A DNA stretch of 64,000 bases from Clostridium sp. 1001271B_151109_B4 (GTDB taxonomy: Bacteria; Bacillota; Clostridia; Clostridiales; Clostridiaceae), in contig NZ_JADPBQ010000012.1 in assembly GCF_015670405.1 (NCBI RefSeq), positions 1 through 64,000 of the forward strand. Reading direction: 5' to 3'. A model generated the notes under the pieces. The model saw only the letters and a program-made list of their open reading frames with translations. It made no database searches and was not told the origin of the DNA. The position numbers were made by a program, and so were the translations under genes. The first letter of the stretch is position 1. The number at the start of each line of letters is the position of its first letter. Positions 54,767-64,000 of this stretch are shown here, one piece after another.

Positions 54767-55843
54767 ATGAAAATTTCAAGAGTTACAAAGATATTAGCGC
54801 AAATGGAAGAAAGTAAAATTCCACAATTAATTATAACTTCAGCAGAGTCAATTTTTTATTTAACTGGAAAGATGATTCATTCAGGAGAGAGATTAGTTGC
54901 ATTATATTTAGATGTTAATGGTAATCATAAATTTCTTGTAAATAAGCTATTTCCTATTAATGAAGATTTAGGAATAGAAGTTGTTTGGTATGATGATATT
55001 GAAAATCCAATAGATAAATTAGAGAAGATAGTAAAACAAGGAGAAGTTTTAGGAGTAGATAAAGATTTACCAGCCCATTTTTTAATAGATCTTATGGGAA
55101 GAAATGTTGTTAAGACATTTGTAAATTCATCACCTATAATTGATAGATTAAGAATGATAAAGGATGAAGAAGAAATCAAAATAATGAAAGAAGCTTCTAA
55201 GATAAATGATGCAGTAATGTTAAAGCTTTGGAGTAATTTAAAAGAAGGATATTCAGAAAAGTATTATGCAAATCTTTTATCTGAAATTTATGAAGAAGAA
55301 GGTTCTTCTGGATTTTCATTTTCTCCAATTATAGCTACAAGTCCTAATGGTGCAGATCCACATCATGGAACTGGTAAGGATAAAATAAAAGTTGGAGATA
55401 GTGTTGTTTTAGATATTGGTGGAAGATATAAAAATTATTGTTCAGATATGACTAGAACTGTATTTATAGGTAAAGAACCAAGTAAAGAGCATGCTCAGGT
55501 GTATAACATAGTAAAAAGTGCAAATGAAAAAGCTATTTCTATAATAAAGGAAGGAGTTAAATTCTCTGATATTGATAAAGCTGCTAGAAATTTAATTACT
55601 GAAGCTGGTTATGGAGAATATTTCACGCATAGAACTGGACATAGTATAGGAATAGAAGTTCATGATTTTGGAAATGTTAGTTCAGTAAATGATGAAGAGG
55701 TTAAAGCAGGTATGATATTCTCAGTTGAACCTGGAATTTACTTAAAAGACAACATAGGAGTTAGAATTGAAGACTTAGTTCTTGTAACTAAGGATGGCTG
55801 TGAAGTATTAAATTCTGTTACTAAGGAAATAACAGTATTATAG
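54767..55843 (+). CDS. Xaa-Pro dipeptidase/aminopeptidase (M24, PepQ-like)
   Basis: 358 residues. N-terminal creatinase-like domain (about 1-125) and pita-bread catalytic domain with ligands Asp, Asp in VVLDIGGRYKNYCSDMTRT, His in TGHSIGIEVHD, Glu in VEPGIYLKDNIGVRIEDL. Size and layout fit PepQ/YqhT-type prolidases that release residues before Pro. ATG 54767 has GGAGGT. Shorter than the AMP_N-containing paralogue at 25023. Confidence 0.92.
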   Translation: MKISRVTKILAQMEESKIPQLIITSAESIFYLTGKMIHSGERLVALYLDVNGNHKFLVNKLFPINEDLGIEVVWYDDIENPIDKLEKIVKQGEVLGVDKDLPAHFLIDLMGRNVVKTFVNSSPIIDRLRMIKDEEEIKIMKEASKINDAVMLKLWSNLKEGYSEKYYANLLSEIYEEEGSSGFSFSPIIATSPNGADPHHGTGKDKIKVGDSVVLDIGGRYKNYCSDMTRTVFIGKEPSKEHAQVYNIVKSANEKAISIIKEGVKFSDIDKAARNLITEAGYGEYFTHRTGHSIGIEVHDFGNVSSVNDEEVKAGMIFSVEPGIYLKDNIGVRIEDLVLVTKDGCEVLNSVTKEITVL

Positions 55844-55970
55844 TTTTAGAGTAATGAAAAGTTAACCATATCATAAGTAAATGAGCTTTTAATTTAGAAT
55901 GTTATTATGAATAAAATTAATCAACTTACTCAAAATATAACTATATTTTAGATAAGGGGATTAATTTTAA

Positions 55971-56696
55971 ATGTATAGTAGTATATTATTTAGCACAATA
56001 ATTAAAGGTATTTTGATATATGTTTTAGCACTGATTCTTAGTAAATTAATCGGTATAAAAATTATTTCGCAAATGAATTTTTTTGATTTTATAATGGGTG
56101 TTTCTGTAGGATCAATGATTGCTAAAATTATAATTGATAAGGATCATGTAGTTTTTTCTGGAATTATAGCATTAATAATTTTTACAATGTTAACTATAGC
56201 AACTAGTTATTTAAATTTGAAAAGTTATACCGCTAGAAAAATAATAAATGCTAAAACTTTGATATTAATAGAAAATGGACGTATTATTAATAAAAATATG
56301 AAAAAACTTAGGATTTCAATAAATGAACTTATGATGAAGTTAAGAGAAAAGGATGTTTTTAATTTAGAGGATGTACAATTTGCAATTATGGAGAGTAATG
56401 GTCAATTATCAGTTTTAATAAAAGCTAATAAAAAGCCAATAACTCCATATGATATGAATTTAAAAGTAAAGAGTTTTTCTTTAATAAATGATATTATAAT
56501 TGATGGAAAAATAATAGATAAGAATCTTGAAATAGCTGGTATAGATAAAAAATGGTTGCACTCTGAACTCAAAAGGAAAAGTATAAATAACATTGAAGAT
56601 ATTTTTTATGCCGGTATAGATCAAAATAAAAATCTTATTATTTCAGAAAAGTATCCTGATGATTTTAATATAGAAAATAAGTTTGGTATAGAATAA
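55971..56696 (+). CDS. DUF421 (YetF-type) membrane protein
   Basis: 241 residues. Three N-terminal helices (about 5-90, with KLIGIKIISQMNFFDFIMGVSVGSMIAKIII typical of DUF421) and a cytosolic alpha/beta domain (about 95-200: LILIENGRIINKNMKKLRISINELMMKLREKDVFNLEDVQFAIMESNGQLSVL). YetF-type proteins occur in spore membranes of Firmicutes, and a related one raises spore heat resistance in Bacillus. ATG 55971 is preceded by AAGGGG. Confidence 0.9.
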   Translation: MYSSILFSTIIKGILIYVLALILSKLIGIKIISQMNFFDFIMGVSVGSMIAKIIIDKDHVVFSGIIALIIFTMLTIATSYLNLKSYTARKIINAKTLILIENGRIINKNMKKLRISINELMMKLREKDVFNLEDVQFAIMESNGQLSVLIKANKKPITPYDMNLKVKSFSLINDIIIDGKIIDKNLEIAGIDKKWLHSELKRKSINNIEDIFYAGIDQNKNLIISEKYPDDFNIENKFGIE

Positions 56697-56748
56697 ATGT
56701 TAAAATAATTAACTGATTTACTGAAAGAAGTAAGATTATATAAATAAC

Positions 56749-56783
56749 AAAGCTACACACTAATTTGTGTGTAGCTTTATTTT
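56749..56783. terminator. Terminator between DUF421 and punA genes
   Basis: AAAGCTACACAC (56749-56760) pairs with GTGTGTAGCTTT (56767-56778), T-rich after. Confidence 0.9.
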
Positions 56784-57602
56784 TTATATTATTTCAATTA
56801 CTTTATTCATTAATTTTATAAAATCGTTTTTAACTTTAGCAGAAGTTTCAATAACTTCTTCATGGTTTAATGGTTGGTCTAAAATACCAGCAGCCATATT
56901 TGTTAAGCACGAAATACCAACTGTTTTAATTCCACAGTGGTTTGCAATAATTACTTCTGGAACAGTAGACATACCTACAGCATCTCCACCCATAATTCTA
57001 GCAAATCTTACTTCAGCAGGAGTTTCATATGTAGGTCCAGAGAACATTACATATACACCTTGTTGTAATTTAATTTCTAGTTGTTTAGCTGCTTCTAAAA
57101 CTTTATTTCTAAGTTCTAAACTATATGCTTCAGACATATCTGGGAATCTAGGTCCAAATTCATCGATGTTGTGTCCAAATAATGGGTTTGAACCAGAGAA
57201 ATTGATATGGTCAGTAATAAGCATTAAGTCTCCTGCATTAAAGCTTTCATTAACTGCTCCAGCTGCATTAGTTACTATAAGTTTTGAAACCCCTAATAAT
57301 TTCATCACTCTTACAGGAAAAGTAACTTTATCTAATGAATAACCTTCATAATAGTGGAATCTTCCTTGCATAGCAACAACTTGTTTATTACCAAGTTTAC
57401 CTATAACTAAACGTCCAGCATGACCTTCTACTGTTGAAGTTGGAAAGTTTGGAATATCAGTATAGTTGTAATATTCAGCATCTTCTATTGTATCAGCTAA
57501 TGAGCCTAATCCAGAACCAAGTATTAATGCAATTTCAGGTTTATACTTAGTTTGTTTTAAAATAAAATCAGCAGAAGCTTTAATTTGTGTTAATAAATCC
57601 AT
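56784..57602 (-). CDS. punA: Purine-nucleoside phosphorylase, trimeric type
   Basis: 272 residues. Phosphate loop ILGSGLGSLADTI, GHAGRLVIG, QGRFHYYEGY, VTNAAGAVN and GMSTVPEVIIA with purine-binding Asn/Glu regions all match the PNP-I family (inosine/guanosine). Salvages purine bases. ATG 57602 follows GAGGTGA on the minus strand; an upstream in-frame ATG 57611 overlaps it. murC is 30 nt upstream, likely one operon. Confidence 0.95.
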   Translation of the reverse strand: MDLLTQIKASADFILKQTKYKPEIALILGSGLGSLADTIEDAEYYNYTDIPNFPTSTVEGHAGRLVIGKLGNKQVVAMQGRFHYYEGYSLDKVTFPVRVMKLLGVSKLIVTNAAGAVNESFNAGDLMLITDHINFSGSNPLFGHNIDEFGPRFPDMSEAYSLELRNKVLEAAKQLEIKLQQGVYVMFSGPTYETPAEVRFARIMGGDAVGMSTVPEVIIANHCGIKTVGISCLTNMAAGILDQPLNHEEVIETSAKVKNDFIKLMNKVIEII

Positions 57603-57632
57603 TAAAATCACCTCGTTTTTTTATCTTGTAGT

Positions 57633-59009
57633 TTATTTATTTAAAAGCATTTCTCCTACTTTAACAACATCTCCAGCACCAACTGTAAGAATTAAATCTC
57701 CAGATTTTACTTTAGATGCTAAGTAGTTAGCTGCTTCTTCATGGCTATGAACATTAATGCAATTTAATCCTGTCTCTCTTATAGCATTTCCAAGTTCCTC
57801 AGAAGATACTAATCCAGTATCCTTTTCACGTGCAGCATAAATATCCATTAAAATTAATTCATCTGAAGAATCAAAACATGTTGTAAACTCATCAAAAAGA
57901 GTTTTAGTTCTAGTATAAGTGTGTGGTTGGAATACGCAATAAGTTTTATTATGCTTAATTAACTTTGCAGTAGCTAATGTTGCCTTTATTTCAACTGGAT
58001 GATGAGCATAGTCATCTATTATAGTAGCACCCTTAAATTCACCTTTAAATTCAAATCTCTTATGAGCACCCTTACAATTACTTAAACCTTTAATAATAGA
58101 TTCTGTTGGAATATTTAAAATTAAAGATGTACAAATTGCAGAAAGGGCATTTAATATATTATGCTTACCAGTTGTATTTAAAGTAACATTAAATAATGAT
58201 TCTCCATTTTTACATACGGTAAATGAAGCACATCCCTTATTGTTGAATGAAATATTAGTGGCTGTTACGTCACCTTTAGTAAAACCATAGCTTATAGTAT
58301 TACATTTTGCATATTTTAGTACTTCTTCAACTCTTGAATCTTCAGCACATCCAACTAGATAACCATCAGATGGAATTAAGTCAGAGAATTTTTTAAAAGT
58401 ATCTTCTATATGATTTATATCTCTGTAATAATCTAAATGATCTGCATCTATATTTAATATAATTCCTATATAAGGGAAGAATTTTAAAAATGATGCTTTA
58501 TATTCACAGGCTTCTGTAACAAAGTATTCGCTTTCTCCAATTTTGAAGTTACCATGAATAGCATCAACATCTCCACCTACTAAAATTGTAGGATCTAAAT
58601 CTGCACTTAAAGTTATGTGTGAAAGCATAGAAGTTGTTGTTGTTTTACCATGAGTTCCTGCAACAGCAACATTATACTTATGACCTTTCATTATATAGCC
58701 TAAGAATTCTGCTCTATCCATAAGTTCTATATTTTGATTTTTAGCTTCTATTAACTCAGGATTAGTAGAAGGAATTGCAGCAGTATATACTACTAAATCA
58801 ACATTTTTTAAGTTTTCGCTTCTATGACCTATGTAAATTTCAGCACCAGATTTTCTTAATTTATTTAAAACTTCTGATTCTTTAGCATCGGAACCAGATA
58901 CTTTATATCCTTTTGTTAATAGGACAGCAGCAAGTCCACTCATGCTAACCCCGCCAATTCCTATGAAATGAACTTTTTTATTTTTATCTGTATTTAAATC
59001 AAAAGACAA
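57633..59009 (-). CDS. murC: UDP-N-acetylmuramate--L-alanine ligase
   Basis: 458 residues. First amino-acid addition to UDP-MurNAc. N-terminal [15 protein letters not shown] (UDP binding), ATP loop [24 protein letters not shown] and [14 protein letters not shown] are all in place. The start is TTG 59009 (MSFDLNTD), with AAAGGAG about 9 nt upstream; there is no nearer ATG before the conserved part. Divergent from purR. Confidence 0.97.
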   Translation of the reverse strand: MSFDLNTDKNKKVHFIGIGGVSMSGLAAVLLTKGYKVSGSDAKESEVLNKLRKSGAEIYIGHRSENLKNVDLVVYTAAIPSTNPELIEAKNQNIELMDRAEFLGYIMKGHKYNVAVAGTHGKTTTTSMLSHITLSADLDPTILVGGDVDAIHGNFKIGESEYFVTEACEYKASFLKFFPYIGIILNIDADHLDYYRDINHIEDTFKKFSDLIPSDGYLVGCAEDSRVEEVLKYAKCNTISYGFTKGDVTATNISFNNKGCASFTVCKNGESLFNVTLNTTGKHNILNALSAICTSLILNIPTESIIKGLSNCKGAHKRFEFKGEFKGATIIDDYAHHPVEIKATLATAKLIKHNKTYCVFQPHTYTRTKTLFDEFTTCFDSSDELILMDIYAAREKDTGLVSSEELGNAIRETGLNCINVHSHEEAANYLASKVKSGDLILTVGAGDVVKVGEMLLNK

Positions 59010-59322
59010 GATATCAACTCCTTTAATTTTATTAATAAATGTATATTTATAATTATATACAAATTTGCTAGGTTGAACACAAAAAATAAAAAATATATAA
59101 AATAATTTCTTATAAATAGGAACAAAATTATATTAAGGATATATTTGAAATAGAAATAAAAGATAAAGAGAAAAGATTATAGATATAAAATAATATTAAG
59201 AATTTCAAAGAAATAAACCAAAACCTATTGATAATCTAAGTAAATTAGAATAAAATATGAATATTCGGAATGAGAAAATTGAAATAATTCGTGTTTTTGA
59301 GAAAATAAGGAAGGTGAGTCAA

Positions 59323-60138
59323 GTGGAAAAATTAAGTAGAAATAATAGAGTTGTTGCCATCACAAAGATATTAATAGAAACTCCTAATAAGGTTATAGGA
59401 TTAAATAGATTTTCGGAATTATTAAACGCTGCTAAATCTACTATTAGTGAAGATATAGTAATAGTAAGAGAAGTCTTAGAAAAATTAGAAATGGGTTCAA
59501 TAGAAACAATTTCAGGAGCAGCTGGAGGAATTAAATTCATTCCTGCAATGGGACAAAAAGCAAGAGAAGAATTTGCTAATGAGTTATGTGAAGCTTTATT
59601 AGAAGAGGGAAGAATTGTACCAGGTAATTTTGTGTATTTAACTGATATAATGTATAATCCTCAAATTGTAAGTAAAGCTGGTGTAATACTAGCATCTCAT
59701 TTCCAAGGGATGGATTTAGATTATATCGTAACAGTAGAAACTAAAGGAATTCCTTTAGCATATGAGGTTGCTAAAAGTTTAGGAATAGAATTAGTCATAA
59801 TAAGAAAAGACAATAAGGTTACAGAAGGATCAACAGTTACAATTAATTATGTATCAGGTACAAGTGGAAGAATACAACAAATGGCATTAGCTAAAAAATG
59901 TATGAAACCATCTAGTAAATGTGTATTCATAGATGATTTCTTAAGAGGAGGCGGAACAGCTCAAGGTATAAAAGATCTTTTAAGTGAATTTGATAGTGAG
60001 TTAGTTGGAACAGGTGTATTAGTAGATAATGTTGGAATACAAAATAAGAGAACTGATGATTATGTTTCAATTATTGATTTAGAATATGATAAAGAAAATA
60101 ATAAGCTTATAGTAAAGCCATCAGAGTTAATAAAATAG
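59323..60138 (+). CDS. purR: PurR-type repressor (pur operon)
   Basis: 271 residues. N-terminal winged helix (about 1-75: RVVAITKILIETPNKVIGLNRFSELLNAAKSTISEDI) and a phosphoribosyltransferase-like domain with PRPP loop CVFIDDFLRGGGTAQG. In Bacillus, PRPP binding releases it from PurBoxes. The start is GTG 59323 with AAGGAAGGTGAG upstream; the frame is open to 59257, but the added residues do not fit. It precedes spoVG, glmU and prs as in Bacillus (yabJ absent). Confidence 0.94.
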   Translation: MEKLSRNNRVVAITKILIETPNKVIGLNRFSELLNAAKSTISEDIVIVREVLEKLEMGSIETISGAAGGIKFIPAMGQKAREEFANELCEALLEEGRIVPGNFVYLTDIMYNPQIVSKAGVILASHFQGMDLDYIVTVETKGIPLAYEVAKSLGIELVIIRKDNKVTEGSTVTINYVSGTSGRIQQMALAKKCMKPSSKCVFIDDFLRGGGTAQGIKDLLSEFDSELVGTGVLVDNVGIQNKRTDDYVSIIDLEYDKENNKLIVKPSELIK

Positions 60139-60209
60139 AATTAATGTCAGTTGTGAAATAATAAAATTTTAAAATAGTGGAAAATTTTTAAAAAAATTAA
60201 GTAAAAAAA

Positions 60210-60235
60210 AGGATTTTTAAACTTTTTATAGAAAT
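60210..60235 (+). promoter_or_regulatory. Sigma-H-like promoter of spoVG
   Basis: AGGATTT (60210-60216), 14 nt, GAAAT (60231-60235). The Bacillus spoVG sigma-H promoter has AGGATTT and GAAT with the same spacing. Confidence 0.65.
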
Positions 60236-60269
60236 ATATTTATTATAAAGCAACTGGAGGTGTAGTGAA

Positions 60270-60551
60270 GTGACAATCACAGACGTTAGAATCAGAAAGA
60301 TAGCAGCAGAAGGAAAAATGAAGGCTATAGTTTCTGTAACATTTGATAATGAATTTGTTGTCCATGATATTAAGGTAATAGAAGGACAAAATGGTTTATT
60401 TATTGCAATGCCAAGTAGAAAGACACCAGATGGGGAATTTAAAGATATTGCTCATCCAATAAATACTGATACTAGGGAAAAAATTCAAACTTCCATATTA
60501 AAAGCTTACGAAGAAGCAATGGAAGAAGAAAACGTTGTTATAAGTGAATAA
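60270..60551 (+). CDS. spoVG: Septation/sporulation regulator SpoVG
   Basis: 93 residues, full-length: [51 protein letters not shown] is the family signature. A nucleic-acid-binding regulator known in Bacillus, Staphylococcus and Borrelia. The start is GTG 60270, 8 nt after GGAGGTG. Confidence 0.97.
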   Translation: MTITDVRIRKIAAEGKMKAIVSVTFDNEFVVHDIKVIEGQNGLFIAMPSRKTPDGEFKDIAHPINTDTREKIQTSILKAYEEAMEEENVVISE

Positions 60552-60561
60552 TATTTTAAAT

Positions 60562-60597
60562 AAAAGGGGTATATGCTATTTCATATACCCCTTTTAA
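60562..60597 (+). terminator. Terminator after spoVG
   Basis: Arms AAAAGGGGTATATG (60562-60575) and CATATACCCCTTTT (60582-60595). Confidence 0.93.
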
Positions 60598-60720
60598 TTT
60601 ATAATTGATTTGAAGTGTTGAAATACTTTAGTTAATGCAATATAATATATAAGAAATATGAACGAACGTTTTTGAAAAAAGATTGAATTTTGTCCATTAA
60701 ATTTATTGAGAGGTGAGTTA

Positions 60721-62094
60721 ATGTATAAATGTGCTTTAATATTAGCGGCAGGTCAAGGGAAGAGAATAAAATCTGATTTACCTAAGGTTTTACATAAAGT
60801 TTGTGGAAAAGAAATGGTTAATCATGTAATTGATACATTGAGAAAAAGTAAGATAGAAGATATAAACGTTATTGTAGGAAAAGGTGCAGAATTAGTTAAG
60901 TCTAATACTAGTTCTAGAAATGTAAGCTATTCTCTTCAAGAAGAGCAACTAGGAACAGGGCATGCAGTTAAATGTGCTATGGAATTCTTAAAAGGTAAAA
61001 ATGGTACAGTTGCAGTATTTAATGGAGATGCACCACTTATAAAAGAAGATACAATAGTTGAATTATTTAATATACATCAAGAAAATAATAATAGTGCAAC
61101 AATTTTAACATCTATTTTAGACGATGCTTCAGGATACGGAAGAATTATAAGAAATGGCGATGAAGTATTAAAAATAGTTGAACATAAAGATTGTAACGAA
61201 GAAGAGCTTAAAGTAAAGGAAATCAACTCTGGAATTTATTGCTTTGAAATTGAAAAGTTAGTTGAGTGTTTAGGAAATCTTTCTACTAACAACTCTCAAG
61301 GAGAGTACTATTTAACTGATGTAATTGAAATGTTAAAAAATAAAGCTGAGAAGGTAGGAGCGCTTGTAATAGATCATGAAGAAACATTAGGTGTTAATTC
61401 AAGATTACAACTTTCTGAAGTTGAAGCTATTTTAAGAAAAAGAATAAATAATAAACATTTAGATAATGGTGTTACTATTATAGATCCAATGACAACTTAC
61501 ATTGGAGCTGATGTAGAAATAGGTCAAGATACTATTATTTATCCTGGTAATGTATTAGAAGGTAATACTAAAATAGGAAAGGGATGTACATTATTCCCTA
61601 ACTCAAGAATTAATAATAGTGTAATTGGAGAAGATGTAGAGATACAATCATCAGTAATTTTGGAGAGTTCAGTTGGAAATAACACTACAGTTGGGCCATT
61701 CGCTTATATTCGTCCAGAATCTGTTGTAGGAGATAATGTAAGAATTGGTGATTTTGTCGAGATAAAAAAATCTACTATAGGGAATAATACTAAAGTATCT
61801 CATTTAACTTATGTTGGAGATAGTGAAGTTGGAGAAAGTTGCAACTTTGGTTGTGGTACTGTTACGGTAAACTATGATGGAACAAGTAAACATAAAACTA
61901 TAATTGGAAATAATAGTTTTATAGGATGTAATACAAATTTAATTTCACCAGTTACAATAGAAGATAATAGTTATATAGCTGCCGGGTCAACAATTACAAA
62001 TGATGTTCATAGCGGTGAACTTGCTGTTGCAAGGGCTAAGCAAAGGAATATTCAAGGCTGGGTAGATAAAAGAGGTCTTATTAAGAAAAAATAA
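60721..62094 (+). CDS. glmU: Bifunctional GlcN-1-P acetyltransferase / GlcNAc-1-P uridyltransferase
   Basis: 457 residues, the usual length. Uridyltransferase domain (about 1-230): [43 protein letters not shown]-terminal left-handed beta-helix with hexapeptide repeats (about 250-440) for acetyl transfer. Makes UDP-GlcNAc for wall synthesis. ATG 60721 follows GAGAGGTGA; an in-frame TTG at 60706 lies further upstream. Confidence 0.97.
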   Translation: MYKCALILAAGQGKRIKSDLPKVLHKVCGKEMVNHVIDTLRKSKIEDINVIVGKGAELVKSNTSSRNVSYSLQEEQLGTGHAVKCAMEFLKGKNGTVAVFNGDAPLIKEDTIVELFNIHQENNNSATILTSILDDASGYGRIIRNGDEVLKIVEHKDCNEEELKVKEINSGIYCFEIEKLVECLGNLSTNNSQGEYYLTDVIEMLKNKAEKVGALVIDHEETLGVNSRLQLSEVEAILRKRINNKHLDNGVTIIDPMTTYIGADVEIGQDTIIYPGNVLEGNTKIGKGCTLFPNSRINNSVIGEDVEIQSSVILESSVGNNTTVGPFAYIRPESVVGDNVRIGDFVEIKKSTIGNNTKVSHLTYVGDSEVGESCNFGCGTVTVNYDGTSKHKTIIGNNSFIGCNTNLISPVTIEDNSYIAAGSTITNDVHSGELAVARAKQRNIQGWVDKRGLIKKK

Positions 62095-62161
62095 TATAAA
62101 TATTTACTATAAGATAAAAAAGTGGCAAGTAATGTTGCCAATCAAGGAGGGTCTCACAATT

Positions 62162-63121
62162 ATGATAGCACATGGAAAGAAAATTAAAATATTTACAGGG
62201 AATTCACACCCTGAATTAGCAAAGGAAATCGCAGATTTATTAGGATTACCATTAGGAAATGCAAAGGTTTCTACGTTTAGTGATGGAGAAATTTCTGTAG
62301 ATATTAATGAAACTGTAAGAGGTGTTGATGTATTTATAGTTCAATCAACAAGTTCACCAGTTAATAATAATTTAATGGAATTATTAATTATGATTGATGC
62401 ATTTAAAAGAGCATCTGCAGGAAGAATAACTGCGGTTATTCCTTACTATGGATATGCTAGACAAGATAGAAAAGCAAAATCAAGAGATCCGATAACAGCA
62501 AAGTTAGTTGCTGATATATTAACTGCAGCTGGAGCAGATAGAGTTTTAACTATGGACTTACATGCATCTCAAATCCAAGGATATTTTAATATACCAGTTG
62601 ATCACCTTTTAGGTTCACCAATATTAGCAAAAAGCTTTATTGAAAAAGGATTTAGCGATCAAGAGGATGTAGTTGTTGTATCACCAGACTTAGGAAGTGT
62701 TACAAGAGCAAGAAAGTTTGCTGATAAGCTAAATGCACCAATTGCTATTATTGATAAAAGAAGACCAAAAGCAAATGTTTCTGAGATAATGAATATTATC
62801 GGTGAAGTAAACGGAAAAAGATGTATCTTAATTGATGATATGATTGATACTGCAGGAACAATAGCAAATGCAGCAAATGCGCTTAAAGACTTAGGTGCAA
62901 AGAATGTTTATGCATGCTGTACTCATGGAGTATTATCAGGACCAGCATTTGAAAGAATTAATAATTCTGCTATTGAGGAGTTAGTTATGTTAAATACAAT
63001 TCCACTTCCAGATCAAGAAGGATTAGAAAAGTTTAAATCAATTTCTGTAGCTCCATTATTTGCTGAAGCAATTAAGAGAATATACGATGATGAACCAATA
63101 AGTAAATTATTTGAGAACTAA
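62162..63121 (+). CDS. prs: Ribose-phosphate pyrophosphokinase
   Basis: 319 residues. Makes PRPP from ribose-5-P and [46 protein letters not shown] and the PRPP loop [14 protein letters not shown] are all present. ATG 62162 lies 11 nt after AAGGAGG; a TTG at 62132 in frame gives residues unlike the family. A small hairpin TGGCAA/TTGCCA (62123-62140) precedes the ribosome site. Likely co-transcribed with glmU (67-nt gap). Confidence 0.97.
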   Translation: MIAHGKKIKIFTGNSHPELAKEIADLLGLPLGNAKVSTFSDGEISVDINETVRGVDVFIVQSTSSPVNNNLMELLIMIDAFKRASAGRITAVIPYYGYARQDRKAKSRDPITAKLVADILTAAGADRVLTMDLHASQIQGYFNIPVDHLLGSPILAKSFIEKGFSDQEDVVVVSPDLGSVTRARKFADKLNAPIAIIDKRRPKANVSEIMNIIGEVNGKRCILIDDMIDTAGTIANAANALKDLGAKNVYACCTHGVLSGPAFERINNSAIEELVMLNTIPLPDQEGLEKFKSISVAPLFAEAIKRIYDDEPISKLFEN

Positions 63122-63128
63122 TAAGAGT

Positions 63129-63160
63129 AAGCTGTTGTGGATACAACAGCTTATTCTTTT
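63129..63160 (+). terminator. Terminator after prs
   Basis: AAGCTGTTGT, loop GGAT, ACAACAGCTT, T-rich after. Confidence 0.85.
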
Positions 63161-63260
63161 AGTTTTTTTAAATAATGTGTTACAAATGTAAATTTTATTA
63201 AAATTTTATTAGAGTTTTCAAAAATATAGTATAGAATATTAGTTAAGGAAGGTGAATGAA

Positions 63261-63947
63261 ATGGATGATAAGTTAGGAAAAGTATTAATAGTAGATGATG
63301 ATATTCATATTAATGAGCTTATAGATATGTATTTACAAAGTGGGGGATATAGTACTAAAAAATGTTTCAATGGAAATGAAGCCTGTAATATTGTGGCGAC
63401 AGAAGATATTGGATTGGTAATATTAGATGTTATGTTACCAGGAAAAGATGGCATTGAGGTATTAAAAAATATAAGAAAAAATAGTGATGTACCTGTAATA
63501 ATGCTTACAGCAAAAGGTGAAGTATTCGATAAAGTTCTTGCTTTAGAATTAGGGGCAGACGATTATATGGTAAAACCATTTGATCCAAAGGAGTTATTAG
63601 CTAGAGTTAAGGCTGTAACGAGAAGATATATAGTAGATAATCAAGCTAAAGATGTTGTTAAGTATTCAGATTTAACTATTGATATTGGAGCATATGAAGT
63701 AACGTATAGAGGCAGCAATGTAAAATTAGCTCCAAAAGAATTAGAGTTACTACATTTCATGGCAAATAATCCAAATAAAGTTTTTACTAGAGAACAGCTT
63801 ATGTATGAAGTTTGGGGATATGATTACCCAGGAGATTCAAGAACCGTTGATGTACACATTAAAAGATTAAGAGAAAAAGTTAAAGGTGGAGATGAGTGGG
63901 AGCTTCAAACAGTGTGGGGTGTTGGATATAAGTTTGAGGTGAGATAG
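63261..63947 (+). CDS. OmpR/PhoB-type response regulator
   Basis: 228 residues. Receiver domain (about 5-120) with acidic pair Asp12/Asp13, phosphoacceptor Asp56 (LDVMLPG), Thr83 and Lys105. Winged-helix DNA-binding domain (about 130-228: ELELLHFMANNPNKVFTREQLMYEVWGYDYPGDSRTVDVHIKRLREKV...VWGVGYKFE). ATG 63261 has GGAAGGTG; GTG 63252 overlaps it. The next frame starts at the base after the stop and is probably its kinase. Confidence 0.94.
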   Translation: MDDKLGKVLIVDDDIHINELIDMYLQSGGYSTKKCFNGNEACNIVATEDIGLVILDVMLPGKDGIEVLKNIRKNSDVPVIMLTAKGEVFDKVLALELGADDYMVKPFDPKELLARVKAVTRRYIVDNQAKDVVKYSDLTIDIGAYEVTYRGSNVKLAPKELELLHFMANNPNKVFTREQLMYEVWGYDYPGDSRTVDVHIKRLREKVKGGDEWELQTVWGVGYKFEVR

Positions 63948-64000
63948 GTGAAGAAAAATAGCATAGTAAGAAAGCTTATAATAACTTTTTCTTCGATAAC
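63948..64000 (+). CDS. Start of a probable sensor histidine kinase (truncated by window)
   Basis: GTG 63948 directly follows the response-regulator stop, with GAGGTGAG as ribosome site. Only MKKNSIVRKLIITFSSI is visible: a basic start followed by a hydrophobic run, typical of the first membrane helix of a kinase. The identity is inferred from position only. Confidence 0.6.
   Translation, partial: MKKNSIVRKLIITFSSI

Noticed and set aside
56767-57342. 191-codon plus-strand frame opposite punA
   Set aside because: Antisense shadow of a clearly recognised enzyme gene; overlaps a terminator and shows no family similarity.

Overview
The window is about 29% G+C by eye, gene dense, with strong Shine-Dalgarno sites and A/T-rich codons. 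It carries spore genes (spmA/spmB, spoVG, a Csp/SleC germination pair), anaerobic ribonucleotide reductase (nrdD/nrdG) and three T-box leaders. Together these point to a spore-forming anaerobe of Clostridium sensu stricto. The species cannot be fixed from the sequence alone. I see no rRNA, tRNA, CRISPR array, transposase or prophage.

Layout. 1-4.4 kb: the end of a repeat-rich membrane-anchored protein, a small gene behind two LexA-type boxes, murI, a STAS-like protein behind two CodY-type boxes, a cyclophilin, and a DUF3783/XRE-S24 pair. 4.6-9.6 kb: a germination locus in which a 1187-residue protein with two subtilisin domains, both with intact triads, precedes a SleC-type cortex-lytic enzyme. 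9.7-17.4 kb: a YkvI-type transporter, a lipoprotein, a radical SAM protein, an ECF sigma/anti-sigma pair, an rRNA methyltransferase, and small GIY-YIG, GNAT and BFD-like genes. 17.5-22.8 kb: T-box-ileS, ccpA, and a free-standing putative structured RNA with its own promoter and terminator. 22.8-31 kb: spmAB, an ACT protein, an M24 peptidase, a lysine riboswitch with an NhaC-type carrier, and membrane proteins. 31-41.7 kb: T-box-metG, a divergent MetRS paralogue, then tatD, a YabE-like gene, rnmV and rsmA in the order known from Bacillus. 41.7-51 kb: TPP riboswitch-thiT, degV-padR, and nrdD and nrdG separated by a citrate-synthase-like/aconitase-like pair. 51-64 kb: T-box-asnS, a cytochrome b5-fold protein, pepQ, punA, murC, purR, spoVG, glmU, prs and the start of a two-component system.

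Much of the regulation can be read directly: T-boxes (Ile AUC, Met AUG, Asn AAC), lysine and TPP riboswitches, LexA-, CodY- and NrdR-type boxes, a PadR-type operator and a sigma-H-like spoVG promoter. Several intergenic gaps hold members of a short palindromic repeat family. Another, 55-bp repeat lies in inverted orientation on both sides of the two genes that split nrdD from nrdG.

The least explained items are the RNA at about 22.59-22.78 kb, the LexA-box small gene at 0.8 kb, the two-domain Csp with no ATG start, and the MetRS paralogue with altered signature motifs.
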